A stretch of DNA of 64,000 bases from Clavelina lepadiformis (Eukaryota > Chordata > Ascidiacea > Aplousobranchia > Clavelinidae), in NCBI RefSeq assembly GCF_947623445.1, contig NC_135246.1:15421856-15485855 (forward strand), read 5' to 3'. Position numbers and translations under genes: made by a program. Below are positions 1 to 13,020 of the stretch, in pieces. The notes beneath the pieces are model-generated. The model was not told where the DNA came from. It made no database searches and worked only from the letters and a program-made list of their open reading frames with translations. How positions within the stretch are numbered: position 1 is the first letter of the stretch; each line of letters starts with the position of its first letter.

Positions 1-2774
1 AGCAAATAATGATCACCATGCTTGTTCACTTGTGTTTACGCAACAATGCAGTATGATGTCAACAAACAGTCAATATGCAATTAATAGACAACAATAGAGT
101 AAGGTACTCAGTTATCGAACGGCTTTGTGGACTAGTTTAATTGGCGACGGCGACCCACTTTTGGGTCGCGACCCAGGGGTTGAGAAGCACAGCCGTAGAA
201 ACTAACGGAATATATACCGCAAGCGCACAGCTGAAGAAAAGTCAACGCAAGGTATAACTTGATACCTCTCAAAGCATGCCATACTTAACCTTGACAGACA
301 AAGGAACAGGCATGCGCTAAATTGCAAACCAGCAAGAACACATAGGAAAATAAGGTTAGCGGCTTAAAACTAGACAACCAACAGTTCATGAAATTATCGA
401 GTAAAAACTGTGTACTCAACTTCTGATGGCATATGTTTCAAGTGTTTACTAACTTTTTCGTGGCTTTATATAACTAAGGAAGTCAAAGAATGCAAAGAAC
501 GTGTTCAATCATAGGTTATATTGTTTCATGAGATGGAGCAACCATAACCAAGTGTTTTTCAAAGATAAAAGATCGTACTCGAAAAAAGAAATTTTTGGTC
601 CTAGATAATACTTCATAAAGCATTGCCTCTAACAGGTACGCAGTCGCGCATAGCAATTATGCTTTTAAACTTTTGCGCACATGGCCACGGGTTATAAAAA
701 GATAATTATTACCTACGCTAGTGGGCTACGTATCATTAAGTATGTTCATATGTGCACGATCATGCACTTATCAAAAATGACATTACACACTGAATTTGCG
801 TTAAGCCAACTGTAGGGCAAAGAAACATTAATTTCGTTGTACATGTCTGTAAAATGTTCGTTGCCATTCGAAATACTGTATATTACAAGTAATAAAACAC
901 GGCCTGCAACTACAGGCTTAAAAAGAATTCCTATCGGTCACGGACTACACGACAACATATGGCAGCTACTACATAATGCATTCACAAAACTCTTCTTAAT
1001 CTATTGGAAAGTAGTTTCATAACTGAAATTGCTTGAGTTGCAAACTGGACTTTTTTATACAAAGCAAACTGGCAAGAATTAGATTCTTGTTGAATTGGGA
1101 TATAATAAAGAGTTCAAATGGAATTCGGTATACCGAGTTATATTAAAACATATTAAACTATTATGACTATACTGCTAATAACAATATATCCCGTGGTCGT
1201 CGGTATTCATTCAATATTAGATTATAATGGCATCGTTCCATATCATAACATGCACACCACCATTCAGAAAAGAGCGATCTTACTTGGGTGGATTGGCCAG
1301 CCGGTTTGAGATCATATCCCTTCACTTCTGCAGTAGCTATATTATGAAAAAAATAACATCAATATATTGCTCAGCACTCACCTTAAATTTGAGCATTTTT
1401 TATATTTAATAAGACTTGAAGAATTTGGGAGTAGAGCACAAGGCCCTTAGCTTGATGTCAACACTCAGATAATGTTAAATATTATAAATATTTGAATAAC
1501 TTAAACTCTGTTGACAAGTATAACTTAGATAATATTCATACAATAACGACGTGTAAAATACTCAGGAGGGTGAAAGATGCAGTAATTGGGATAATTGCAA
1601 AACAGCATATTAAAAATAACTGTTATCCAAAACTCTTGACCCTAGTACAAATTAATTTGCACAAAATTTTGTAACACTGTATTATGGAAACTATGTTGCA
1701 CACTTTGCCATACTCCAGCACACAAAGGCGCAAAACAAAAGAATGTAAACAAAGCAAAAAAAGAAGTATGACCGCTTTGTTTGCACTCAGCGTTGAAGAT
1801 TTCCAGGTATAGCTAACCGTACTTAAGTTTGTGCTGGGCAGGTAGCTCAATCTGTTCAATTCATCAATTACTCAAACGTCTAAGGCTCTAAGCAAACTCT
1901 GCATGAAACGATAAGTACCGTTTTCCGTTCCAAATATACTTGAAATGTTATAAATAGACTGCTCCTAAGTACTTTGCACAAAATTTAATTGTATCTATCA
2001 CGCAATCATGAATTTTTTCGACTATTTAACACAATGTAAGCTATGCAAGATGCACTGCAGGCTATGCGTTCAAGTTGTATTATGTAGCGTCCATTCTATT
2101 TTCATTTAAGAAATTATATTAATATGGGAAATTTATCAAGGTATTACATTATCAAGATATGAATATGATCAACAGTGTAGTTAGTTTAGTAGGCAAAGAT
2201 ACCTGCACTTAAAACTTTGATGGAATTATCCAAGCCATTTTAAACTTATTTCAGCAAATGAAATTATTCTGTTGGTCATATATAAAAACGCATCTCCGAA
2301 TTATAAAAGACTTTCTTCTGAACTCAAAATGCCAAAAAAATCCCTGCGTTTTACCGCCTCAAACTGACCTTTTAGCTGTTCTTTGCCAGTGAAATTTCAC
2401 CACTGGTGCGATTTGCTGCTGTTTTACACTATAAAGAAATTCTGCCCAAACAAGCGGACAATATACCAATGTCAGTGATAGTGGCATATCAGACGTTGGC
2501 GACTGGCAATGGATGTGAAATCCACAGCAAGCCAGTTGCAACCATGCGTCGCAGCTAATGGAACACTGCCTGCTTCAAAACGTGACTAGTGCTTGATAAC
2601 GTGACTAGTTTCGCGTAAATAAATTGCAAAAGTGTTATTTAAATCGTCCTTAGAAGAGGAATTTAACGAAATTAAACTGTCAATTGTCAGAGACAAACTC
2701 ACGCGACGTGCTCAACGGTCTTTCCATTATCACACAGCGTTATATAAATCCCTTCGAAATAATCGCTTCACATG
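1..2774. other. Gene-free stretch
   Basis: No convincing coding exon is visible on either strand. The short open frames here have no recognisable domain and no supporting splice signals. Near 143-190 there is a piece resembling the end of the hAT-type element at 59652-60484: a GGGTCGCGACCC core followed by a degenerate TTGAGAAGCAC. It is probably a decayed end of that repeat. The rest is AT-rich unique-looking DNA and could be intergenic or a long intron of the minus-strand gene that starts at 8669. Confidence 0.5.
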
Positions 2775-3120
2775 CACTAAACCAGGGGTCGGCAACCTGC
2801 GGCTCCGGAGCCGCATGCGGCTCTTTCATCCTTCTGATGCGGCTCTTATTAATTTTATTGCTACAGTAGAAACAAACAGAAGAACACTCGCGTCTTTATC
2901 TCACTGAGCACATTATAGTAATCACATTAATTAAATCACATTAATTAAATCTTACTGAATTAACTGCTTTTATAAATGCGACAAATGACAGTTTTGTTAC
3001 AGAGTGTCGTTTTCGTTTTATTGTGAAAATAGTTTTGCGGCTCCCAGTGATTTTTATTTTGTGGAATATCGGTTAAAATGGCTCTTTAAGTGCAAAAGGT
3101 TGCCGACCCCTGCACTAAAC
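2775..3120. mobile_element. hAT-type non-autonomous DNA transposon with 8-bp target duplication
   Basis: The element proper runs 2783-3112 (330 bp). It begins CAGGGGTCGGCAACCT and ends with the inverted copy, giving terminal inverted repeats of about 16 bp. Both sides are flanked by the same 8 bp, CACTAAAC (2775-2782 and 3113-3120), the duplication length made by hAT transposases. No transposase frame is present. Internal GCGGCTC stretches next to the ends and a tandem 15-bp AT-rich repeat near 2920-2950 are visible. The perfect target duplication suggests a fairly recent insertion. Confidence 0.9.
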
Positions 3121-6100
3121 AAATCTATGCTCTATAAAACGGTAAAATGCTTTAAAATCAATGATCGTCCATTTCTCGGAAGATCACAAAAGGTAAATCT
3201 GTATGAGACAGCGTACCGGGAAATCAGGAAAAGGTAATCACGTGATATGGATCAAGTGATTCGTTACTAAGTGTGCGACATAATCTTCCACGTTTTCCAT
3301 GACCAGATATGGCTGTCAGACTTGTAGCAATAAACTAGGTTGAACATTAAAAGCTAATTTAGATCCACAAGGACCCCTAACATGGAAAGGAAATCAACCT
3401 TCCAACATACTGTGCATTTTAATGCTATTTCAGATGTGTTACAAATCCTTTCAGACAGTTTTGCTAAATGGTGAATTTCATTCAATGAATTTTCCCAATG
3501 GCTTTTCACTGCCGTTCGCTGTCTTACCCTTCTACTAACCCGCTGCGAAGGTTTGATTTTTCACTTTCCTTATCTGACAATAGAGTGAATAGACCGTATT
3601 CATTCCTTAGTTAAAACTCCTTTTAACTGTTTCCTATACATACAGCTCTTACCCAACCATACTCGGTAATTTGGATAACAACACCTAAACATACTCTACT
3701 TGCAAGAGTAAAATTTATAGCGTTTATCGGCGTTTTCACAGCGTTCGAGAAATAAATACTATATTTCTAGGACGTTCTACCGTTTTAGTGCGATTACTAG
3801 ACCGTTACAAAGCTCTGCCTGTGAAAACAACTACGCGAGTTTACGACTGGTTTGGTTCTGGTCTCAAAGCCGATTTGAGACAAGCAAATCTGTGGCCGGT
3901 GCATCTAATTATATATAGCGCATCTAAATACCTGTCTGCAACTCCTTTCATACACCGGCAGAAGCATAAGTATTACTTCCGCGGTAAAACTCAAACAATG
4001 GTAGTTATGCCTACATATCCGGTACTGTTTCCGTGTTTTTGCAATTCGATTAACTGTTTACCTGTAAACACAAAGTAGCCGATTGCAGAAATTTGCTATA
4101 TCTCTGCTATAGTACAGTATGCTATCTTTATACCCGTCGAAATGCTTAAAATATGTTTAATGACGGATGAAAAAAATTCAACAAATATCTGCAAAACGCA
4201 AACACGCACAAATCCTAACTAATCAACCAAAAACCGCTGCACAAAGCAAAGCATTGCGCTGACACATGTGCCTTAAAATGCACTGGAAATTTCTAACCAG
4301 CAACCAACACAGCACAAGACATTGGGTGAACTGCACTTGCAACTATGCACGATTTAATACAAATATCTTCTTTGCCGGACAGACCGCAGCGTAAAGCGGT
4401 TGCCGCAGCAGCTAACACGTCTTCCAAATCTTTCAATCCACACCTTTTACCAGTGTGTAACCGCTTTGGGAAGATGCTATTGATTTTGCTGTCGCGCGAT
4501 TTCGAGTGTTTCTAAACCTACATAACGAAAAAATGGGTTGCCAACTGATACATCGCAATTATCCCCGTATATAACGCCCAAACTACCTGAATCAGAGTTG
4601 ACAGACAGAAAGACGCTTCGTTACTGTTTGCATAGTTAATCGTTAAAAGAGGTTTACCGTTCATTTTCTATCAAACGCAGTGTTTGCAAAACATCATGGC
4701 GATGGTGGATTGATATTCAAAAAGCGTTTCCTAATTTAACGACCAACTTCGTTTCCTACATGGTTCCACCAAAGACAACGAACGTAAGTCCTACAACTCA
4801 TCTGGAAGCAAAAGTAAGTCAACTAAAAATCACGGCACTTGTTTCTTTTTGGCTTCGAGGTTATACTTTCTCCAACTCGTCACATGCTCTCAACTAAATG
4901 ACAACACAGCTTGATTATTGCTCTAAAGTTCTTTTCTTTAAAATCAATCACCATCTCACGTGCGTATTATTGTGAGGACGACCCGGAATTCCTACCCAAT
5001 TCTAAGAAGAAAATCTAAACTCGTTTCGAATTATTTTTGGTGAGGATTTACGTAGAGAGTAAACGTTTACATAAGGCGTGCAGATGACAGGTCGAACCAA
5101 AAACGGTTTGACCTTTGTGACTACACAAAATCCCAAAACTAACGTCTAAATCGAGATATCCTGCAAGTAATGTTATACGTAATACGCCATGTGTAATATA
5201 TCATGTCATAACGTCAAAGGAAACACAATAATTTTTCAGCACGTGCAGATATTTCCGGAATGAAAAAGTAATCACGTCTGGGGAAGACCGTTATCACCTT
5301 ATCGCTTAACTTATAAGAGAGATGGAATTTTGAACAAAGGGCAAATGACAGTGGCTGCAGACAACGATGACAGGGCACTAGGAATAAAAGCGACTTAAAA
5401 GGGTAGAGCATGCCTTATTCATTCTATCCCGGTGTTTTACAATTACGTTGTTATCGCTCAAATCTTTGGCGGGTTAGCCATGTCTTTATCACGTATTTTG
5501 GATTTTAACTGCTTGAATTCGATTATTTTGGTTTTGCACTGCGACTAAATCTTACATAAACAAACATCCAATTATTATAAGTACTACAACAACGAAATCC
5601 TTTCCGACATCAGGATTTAAAATTTTGTCAAGTGACATTGTTGCACTAAACAAATGAACCCAGTATTATTCCACGAACATTTTCTTCATAAAAGGATGAA
5701 TATTTCGTTTTTAAATAATCTTACACCCCAAAAAGCGGGCGATAAAACAACCCAGACGATTAGAAATGATTATTTGCTTGTTTGCTGAGAAACTTGTTCG
5801 ATTCGAATTGAGTGATATCTTGAAGGATTAATATAATCCTCTGTGTGAAACGATTGGTGTGACCACAAACAAGCCTGCGGGGTAAATTCAAAAGCAGTCG
5901 AAAAACCTCATAATAGTATAATGACGATGTTTGATACGCGAAAATCTAAAATAATTACATTCTTTCATGCTCTGACTAACGGGCGAAATTGCGACACTGT
6001 CGTAGGCGAACATCTCACAAGCGCAAACATCACGACAGTATCAAACAGAACGCAGCTGACAAAGCAACGGGAATCCCAAATAAGTCTGATTTATGATTTT

Positions 6101-8546
6101 AAAGCGAGTTCCGCGGTCGTGGTAACTGTACAAATCAGAGCAAACGTTGCCATAAGCGCCCCAACAACAAATGGGTAACTAGAGCCAGAACGACATGACT
6201 GTCTGTTTGGATGGTAAAACAAGCCTTGCTGTGGTTGAGACTTTCTTGATAATAATCGTAAGGGCTAGTTCTTTGTCTCAGGGTTGTCCATCTTTAGAAC
6301 TAAAACAGGTAAACAAAACTGCCGTTTGAAGTGGGAGAAAATCATACGTAAAAGAACAAGGTATCGCGCCCACTAGCACTAGGCCATATTTTACAATTGT
6401 GAATCCACTTTTTCAGCCGGAGAGCGGTATTTCATTAAAATTTCAACAAACTTGAAAAGGTTGATATGCGAGGTCTGTCTTTATAACATTTTACTTATTT
6501 ACCGCGACATTCTTCCCTAGCCAAAAAATATGACTAAATTTTGTTCCAATTCGCACGATTAATTTTTATATTTTATGCGGTTAAAATCGCAGTCAACGGT
6601 AGTAGCCATTCAATTTAATTGAATCTAGTTTAGGATCTACAAATTGCGTAGATTTCAACTGGCTGTATGTATGAATTATCCTTATGCTCGACTACAATAC
6701 AAGACAATCACTGCCTGTGATAGCGAACTTCAATAATTAAGTAGACCAAAAGACTAAATAGAATAGCGCAGAAGCGCTTCCTATAGCATTGGCATTTTGT
6801 TAGTTCAAAAGCTTGAAAGCCAAAATCGCTTATCATATATCTTGAACCTCTGTCTTTCAAGAGCTGGCTGTGTAAAGTTTGCCTAACAACAAATAACCCT
6901 CTCTTTCTACTGGGATCGAAAAAATCGAGAGTTGCGTGTAAAATTACGCTCGACCCGTATAAAAAGAGGCGGTTACAATTATCAGCAATTTTCTACAAAG
7001 AAGAACATTCTTCGGCGGTAACTCCCATACTTCGTAATGACATTTCGCTCCCCGCAAAACACGAGCCTGACCAGAATAGAACAAAGCCTGTCAATCGGCG
7101 ACCAAAAGATTCCATTCGTTACTGTGTCTTAACTCAAGGACCACTTGTCTAATTGTTTACATCGGCAGACGACCAGACGGAGTTGGTTAATCTTTGAAGG
7201 GAAGCTTTAAAGAGTTGTCAATTAATTGGCCTAAGAAGTTCTGAAACTCCAAATTAACTTGTAGGGGAGGGGTTGCGCAAGCTAACGGCCGTTGTTTGCA
7301 AAGAGGAAATTTTTGAAATATTTGGAATGCATAATAGACCGCGAAAAAGTAAACAATTTAGTTGACCCGATGGGAAACTAAAGTACTGTTCATGCTCCAC
7401 TCCTTAACAACGAGTCACAAGTCATGTCGAAAACTGCTGAAACATCACAAAGCTCCTAAACACCAAACCACTTTTCCCTGGCCGTTGTAGATTAGTTCAG
7501 AGCTTTAGACTATTGGTATTTGGCCATAAAAGATATATAAACACCACTGTTAGATAGCGATAGAATACTTCAGCAAAATAACATTCCATCGTTTTAGTGA
7601 ATATTTACGAGAGTAGATCGCTGTCTGAGATTACTGGTACACTCAGTATCCTAAATATCTTAATACTGGGATGTTCAACAGAGAAACCGTGGTAAATCAT
7701 AAATGGTTGAGCTTCATCATTTAACACGCCTTACTGCCACCTAACGGCAGAGTGCATCAGATCACCCAGACGTCTGCTGAACCTCATTTATTGACACAAT
7801 TAGTGAGACCCGAGACAGGAAGCCTCATTCAACCGTTCAACTCATAAATTCTCTGCCGTAATATTAACTTCCCAACGCCAAGTCTAAACTTATGCGAAAA
7901 ATGTTATTCAAAAGATAAGCAACAATTGGCAACATTACCAACTGCTTTGTATACAGTAATACAGAGAATCTTGATTGAATGAAAACCAATTGTATGTAAT
8001 TAATTCAGTAAGTCTTCATATTATACGACCTTGTCAAGCTCATAAAAACGTTATAGCCAGAGGCATGTTTAAGCAGTAAAACGCCAAAAGATCAAACAGC
8101 TTTATTTTAATGCTACAGTGAACAGCATAACGTTAACGATTCCGGATTGCCAAAAAGCAATTCAATTGCTAATCAAATTGCCTTTTATGATTGATTCATG
8201 TTAAACTTGCATTTAAGACATAATTTACACAATTCATGTTCCAGACGCCTAAGTAATTCAAGTAGGCATGAATCTTTTGACATATTTCAATCTGGTACCA
8301 ACATTCTGTTGGTTGGATAACTCTATTTTGCAAGCCAAATTTTCAAATTAATGAGTAGTAACTTGATTTTTGATTGTGGGAATAGATCACTAAAAATTTA
8401 TTTTTCCAGCAATGTTAGCCTTAGCTCAATAGTTTTGAATCAATTTGGATTCCTTTAAACTTGTCACGTTTTTACTTGCACCAAGTGCAACTTTCACCAT
8501 CCCAACTCACTATGTAAAATAATCTTAATTTAATAAACGTACCTTT
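3121..8546. other. Gene-free stretch
   Basis: No gene recognised on either strand. Open frames of 60-96 codons occur (for example 3788-4078 and 5921-6178) but none has a domain, a family resemblance or good splice sites, and they are about what an AT-rich genome gives by chance. Because a minus-strand first exon with a clear donor lies just to the right (8547-8669), part of this stretch may be its first intron. I could not find the next exon. Confidence 0.45.
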
Positions 8547-8669
8547 TGAATTGCTGCTTGCTTTCCCAGTTGGTAAAAAATTTGACATGGTCTGCTGAAT
8601 AAATTGTTCCGCTTCATCAAGTTCAGCAAGCTCCTGCTCCAACCACGAGTCACTGCCGACATTTGCCAT
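8547..8669 (-). CDS. Orphan first coding exon, acidic N-terminus, function unknown
   Basis: An ATG at 8669 opens a 41-codon frame on the minus strand beginning MANVGSDSWLEQELAELDE. It is rich in Glu, Asp and Gln and reads like a short amphipathic helix, then continues into a Ser/Lys-rich tail. After ...SNSK plus one base there is a good splice donor (AAAG followed by GTACGT), so this looks like the first coding exon of a gene running to lower coordinates. No following exon was identified in 1-8546, so the product is unknown. The composition is unlike the chance frames nearby. An alternative is a short unspliced frame (stop at 8472) with no function. Confidence 0.4.
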
Positions 8670-10506
8670 TGTTTTATGATTTCAATTTAATAGTTTCCTA
8701 AGCCACAAATATTCTGTGTACATTATACACCAAAAACATGTTAAATATAACAAGAAAGATTATTTTGACTAATCTGAATAGGTGCATTAATAGCGTGAGC
8801 ATAAATATAAACAATACTCAGCAAATGCAAACCGTATGTATTCTCTCACCAACATACCTACCATAACTGCACTCAGACAGTTTACAAATAGCTTCTAAAA
8901 TGATTGTTCAGCATTAATTATTCCGAACTAGTCATTATTTGCGTCATTTGAAAATGACAAATACACGACTCATTATTTATTGAACTATATTTACATTAAA
9001 TTGCACTTAAAGTTTGTTTTGAGCAAACAAACTCATTTCCCAACAGTCATAACGTACAAAGAACTGAAATGTAACCTTTAATTCACCCATACATAACATA
9101 CTTCTTAGCTTAAAAAGCGTAGATGATAATTACAAAAAATGATATTATTTTATGATTAGGCTAGGTTTCTCCAACAACTGCTTCCTACATTTCTGAAACC
9201 TCTGCATTTCACCAACATTTTAAATGCATATAAATTCTTGACATATCAGTATACATCTTAAAATACCAGTATTAAATTACTCTGACACACACGTCATGCA
9301 GCCAACATTTGTGAAATCATTTAATGACTTCCCAAGAGGTAAAGTCTACTAACAGGATATGACAGCCCACCTAATTCAATCACTTCACTTCAAGCAGTTA
9401 TTGCATGACTATTAACATGGTTCATGACATGCATGTAATCGGCATGACAGAAAATTTATACCTTGTATATCACGATCGTAAAGCCGGATATGACGTAAAC
9501 TATTCAATCCCATATGAGGTAGTGCACCACTGGCTTAAATGCAAGCTACCACAGACATTTTCTGACCAGTTTTTTATGAAAAAAATTCATGCAAAAATCA
9601 CAGCTAATCGATGCTACCATGTTTGGTGATGAAGACATTTTAATAAAACATTATAATATCCTTAAACAGAGAGATAAAATAAATTCTTTACCAGTACTTC
9701 ATTGGTTCTATCATACTAGCTCACCACATTCTATGAAATAAATCAAAACTTCTGTATCTGATATGATTTGCAGTGTTTACAACAAAAATATTCGATAATT
9801 ATCTATGCTCATTCTGGTACATTTAAAATCAACAAATGACAAAATTCACATCAGATATCAATTGTGTTTTTATATATTTATTAAGATAAACTCAAAGTTG
9901 ATTCTAATTTATATTTATTAGGAAAAGTATTTAAATAAACCATGTTTTTTAGCTACTTTCAGATCCACCTATTTTGTGGTCAATTTTTGCATTTTTTATG
10001 ACAGCTTTGTCATAAAATTTTTCGATTTGTATGTTGGTTTTTAAATTCCCGTTCAAAAGATTTCTTTAGTTACAACTGCTTTTTGCCATATACTTTTTCA
10101 CTTGATAGTTGTATAAATGTAATGTGTATGTAATGTAATTTTATTATATATATTATATAATTGTTTGACCAAAAGTCAATTTTTTAAATTATGTGAAGTA
10201 AATTTCATGTTTAAAATAATTGGACACTTCTAAGAACAAAAATGCACTTTTGTTAGTAAACTCTGTGGATTCACATAAATAATAATTAATCTGTCAACTA
10301 TGGTACAAACTTATGCAGGAATGCATGTTAAAAGCAATGTGGGCTAAATACAGTAGTAAATACTCAGGTTTTCCTTTACGGCTAGTGCTACAACATGTTT
10401 AGCACACTTTCAGGTATTAGCTACATTTCCAGTACCATTTTAATACCTCTAAACAAATTTAACCTTTATATAAGGCATTTTTTCATATCGTATGGTAGTA
10501 AAATAT
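8670..10506. other. Gene-free stretch
   Basis: AT-rich sequence without a recognisable gene. An open frame at 9405-9629 (+) has no domain, no acceptor or donor and a composition typical of chance frames. Nothing else can be supported here. Confidence 0.45.
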
Positions 10507-10608
10507 TTAGGGTCTAGTGTAGAAGTGTACATCCACAGGATGCACTTGTGTACTAGGCCACAGCTATACAAATTGAGATTTCATTTGATTGTGCACTAGA
10601 CCTAAACT
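10507..10608. mobile_element. Foldback-ended repeat, copy 1
   Basis: The segment begins GGGTCTAGTGTAGAAGTG and ends with the inverted form GTGCACTAGACC. The left half is itself palindromic: AAGTG...CACTT around a CCACAGGAT core. The same arrangement recurs at about 10788-10893, 19548-19845, 29164-29462 and 38774-38852, so this is a family. This copy lacks the longer body seen in copies 3 and 4. No coding capacity. Confidence 0.6.
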
Positions 10609-10723
10609 TTAGTTATGCATATTAGTCATTGCAAGCTTATTAACTGATATCAACAAGTAAGTAGACAATATTCGCATATCATCCTCAAAGCACATTTCAG
10701 AAAAATTACTACATTGTGTCAAC

Positions 10724-10745
10724 TATATATATATATATATATATA
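10724..10745. repeat. (TA)n microsatellite
   Basis: Eleven uninterrupted TA dinucleotides between two copies of the foldback-ended repeat. Confidence 0.9.
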
Positions 10746-10787
10746 AGCGCATCATTAAGATAAATGATATTAGTTGAATTCATAGTT

Positions 10788-10893
10788 GGGTCTAGTATAC
10801 AAGTGCACAGCCAGATGATGTCACAATTTGAGTAGCGGGGGTCTAGTATACAAAAGTATCCTGTGGTTATGCACTTGAATACGAGACCCACTT
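10788..10893. mobile_element. Foldback-ended repeat, copy 2
   Basis: Begins GGGTCTAGTATACAAGTGCA and ends TACGAGACCC. The left part carries a GATGATGTCACAATTTGAGTAGC-like stretch, also found at the right ends of copies 3 and 4. The right part is a palindrome, GTCTAGTATACAAAAGTATC then TGTGGTTATGCACTTG. It lies about 180 bp from copy 1 and also lacks the body. Confidence 0.6.
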
Positions 10894-13020
10894 AGCTGTG
10901 GAAGTATAATTATGCAACATTATCTCCAGTAACATATATGACACATTTTAGCAAATAAATATATATAGATAGATATCATACAAGCAGCCCAATTCTCATA
11001 TAAATTATACATGCTATAATGCTACATAACATACATATAGAAAATTCAAGTTTAAAATCAACAAAGCCACATGCCCATCATATTTCTGTTTGTCTTTCAC
11101 TGGCTTCTAATTCCAAATTAAATGTTTAACAATGAAGTTATTTAACTATTCAACAAGGTTTCAACTACTAATAAACTTATAACTTGGCCTAACAGGCCAA
11201 ACTACAGAAAGTAGGTTGTGTAATCTATACTGGTAATTCATGCTACAGTACAATGTTAGTCAATGCAAGCAAGATTTCTAGCCAAAATCGGCCATATTCT
11301 TCAGTTTAGCTAATCATCATGCTAGGCTACAACTAAATCATTAAAGATAATCTAAAAATAATTTTTGGATTGGTAATGATAATTTGATTGTTTTAATATC
11401 AGTGCATTACTGAGACAATAATCCTAAAAATACGTTTTGTATAACCGCATGCACATTGCGCGAAATCTAATAATTTTGAACCTATTATATTACTTGGAAT
11501 AATTCCTTAACAAGTGTACTCACTAATGAAATAGAGTACTTACCACCCAAATTAATAATAATGGTATAAAACAGCATTATCCAAATTCCTTGTGCAAAAA
11601 GTTGTTCATCAAACCAGATAATTGAATTAAATACGGTGTAGCGGTATTGAAAATTTCGCAATCATAAAGGACCATTTCGGCTGATCAGGTTGAGCAGAAA
11701 ACAGTTTTTTACAGTCTTAAGTACAGTAAGCTATATGACTAAACTGAATATCTAGCTCTAGCCTATTTATTTAATCTAACCCAGCAAGCAGTGTAAACGG
11801 CAAACATGTACTAGACTAGCCGACATTTCGCTTTACCACAAACATCGGCATTGCTACGCGTTTTTCATTCGACCCCGATTTGCACACCTGTAATACTGAG
11901 TTCATGGCTCAGCTGCGCCATATCCATGTACAGAAACGGTTTGAAACTTTGCACCTTTCTTGTAATGAATAAATGGTTTTGAGTTTTTGTTCATTATGGC
12001 CTTTCTTGGCTAACACCATCAACCCTTGCCATTTAAACGGTATGATATTGATATAATCATATTTTATAGTAAGGGCTGTCGTATGTCACAACTTTTCGCT
12101 TTTGCCTTATCCCGGCGACATTCACTGTGAACCGATAAAACTACAGTACTAATTACAATTATAATTATCAATCTCATACTGTTTATTGTTGTCTGAAACC
12201 TATCCTGTCAATAGCCGACGTGTCCTGAATTTTCGAATGTTCAGAATTGTATCTTTTAACCACTTTCATCGATCGATATTCTATTTTTCAATGCAAAATT
12301 TCCACAATACTGCGTATCTGGCGTAATGAGTAACTCAAGTACTATAGAACTATTCACAGATTACGTCTCAAGAACCAGAGTTTTCAATGAAACGATTCGT
12401 AATGCAAATACGTGAAAGTGAATGTTAAATAAAGTAGGCTATAGGCACTTAAATACACTGAAAGGTGAAACTTTTTCATCAGTATTTGAAGTCGAATGTT
12501 CACAGTTTTTTCTTTACTCCTAATTTGATCATCATTAAGTATTAAAACGTTCTTCATTCTGACAACAAACAAAACAAAATTGCCAAACAAGCAACAAACT
12601 TTTGTACGAGCAAGAGAACATTTTTTAAAAACAATCTAACAACATCTTTTCAAAGTTCTTAGTGGCCACATTACAAACGCTAAATATACTTCACACTGTG
12701 AAATTGTGTAACTAGAACTGTGTGAGTTGTGAAGTTCACAGTACACATCTTCTTTAACTGCCTGTGCAAAAGCACGAGCAATGATTAAGTTACCACTGGG
12801 GTCCCTGGAAGTTCCACATGACTCACGTCAGTTGTCAGCCTCGAGAAGTTGATCCAATAACTACCCAAGCTTCCCTCTTAAAAACGATGAAGAAAAAACA
12901 TTGAAGTCAATAAACAATGCAACTCATTTTCAGAAACTTCTTCTAATATTTGTTCTCATGTTGAATGACAATCATGTCTTATGAATCAGAGCAAACGAAA
13001 TAACTACAAAGCTTATTACT
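10894..13020. other. Gene-free stretch downstream of HAUS7
   Basis: No gene recognised. This stretch follows the stop codon of the minus-strand HAUS7-like gene and probably holds its 3' untranslated region near the right edge. A minus-strand frame at 12384-12590 has no recognisable content. Confidence 0.45.
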
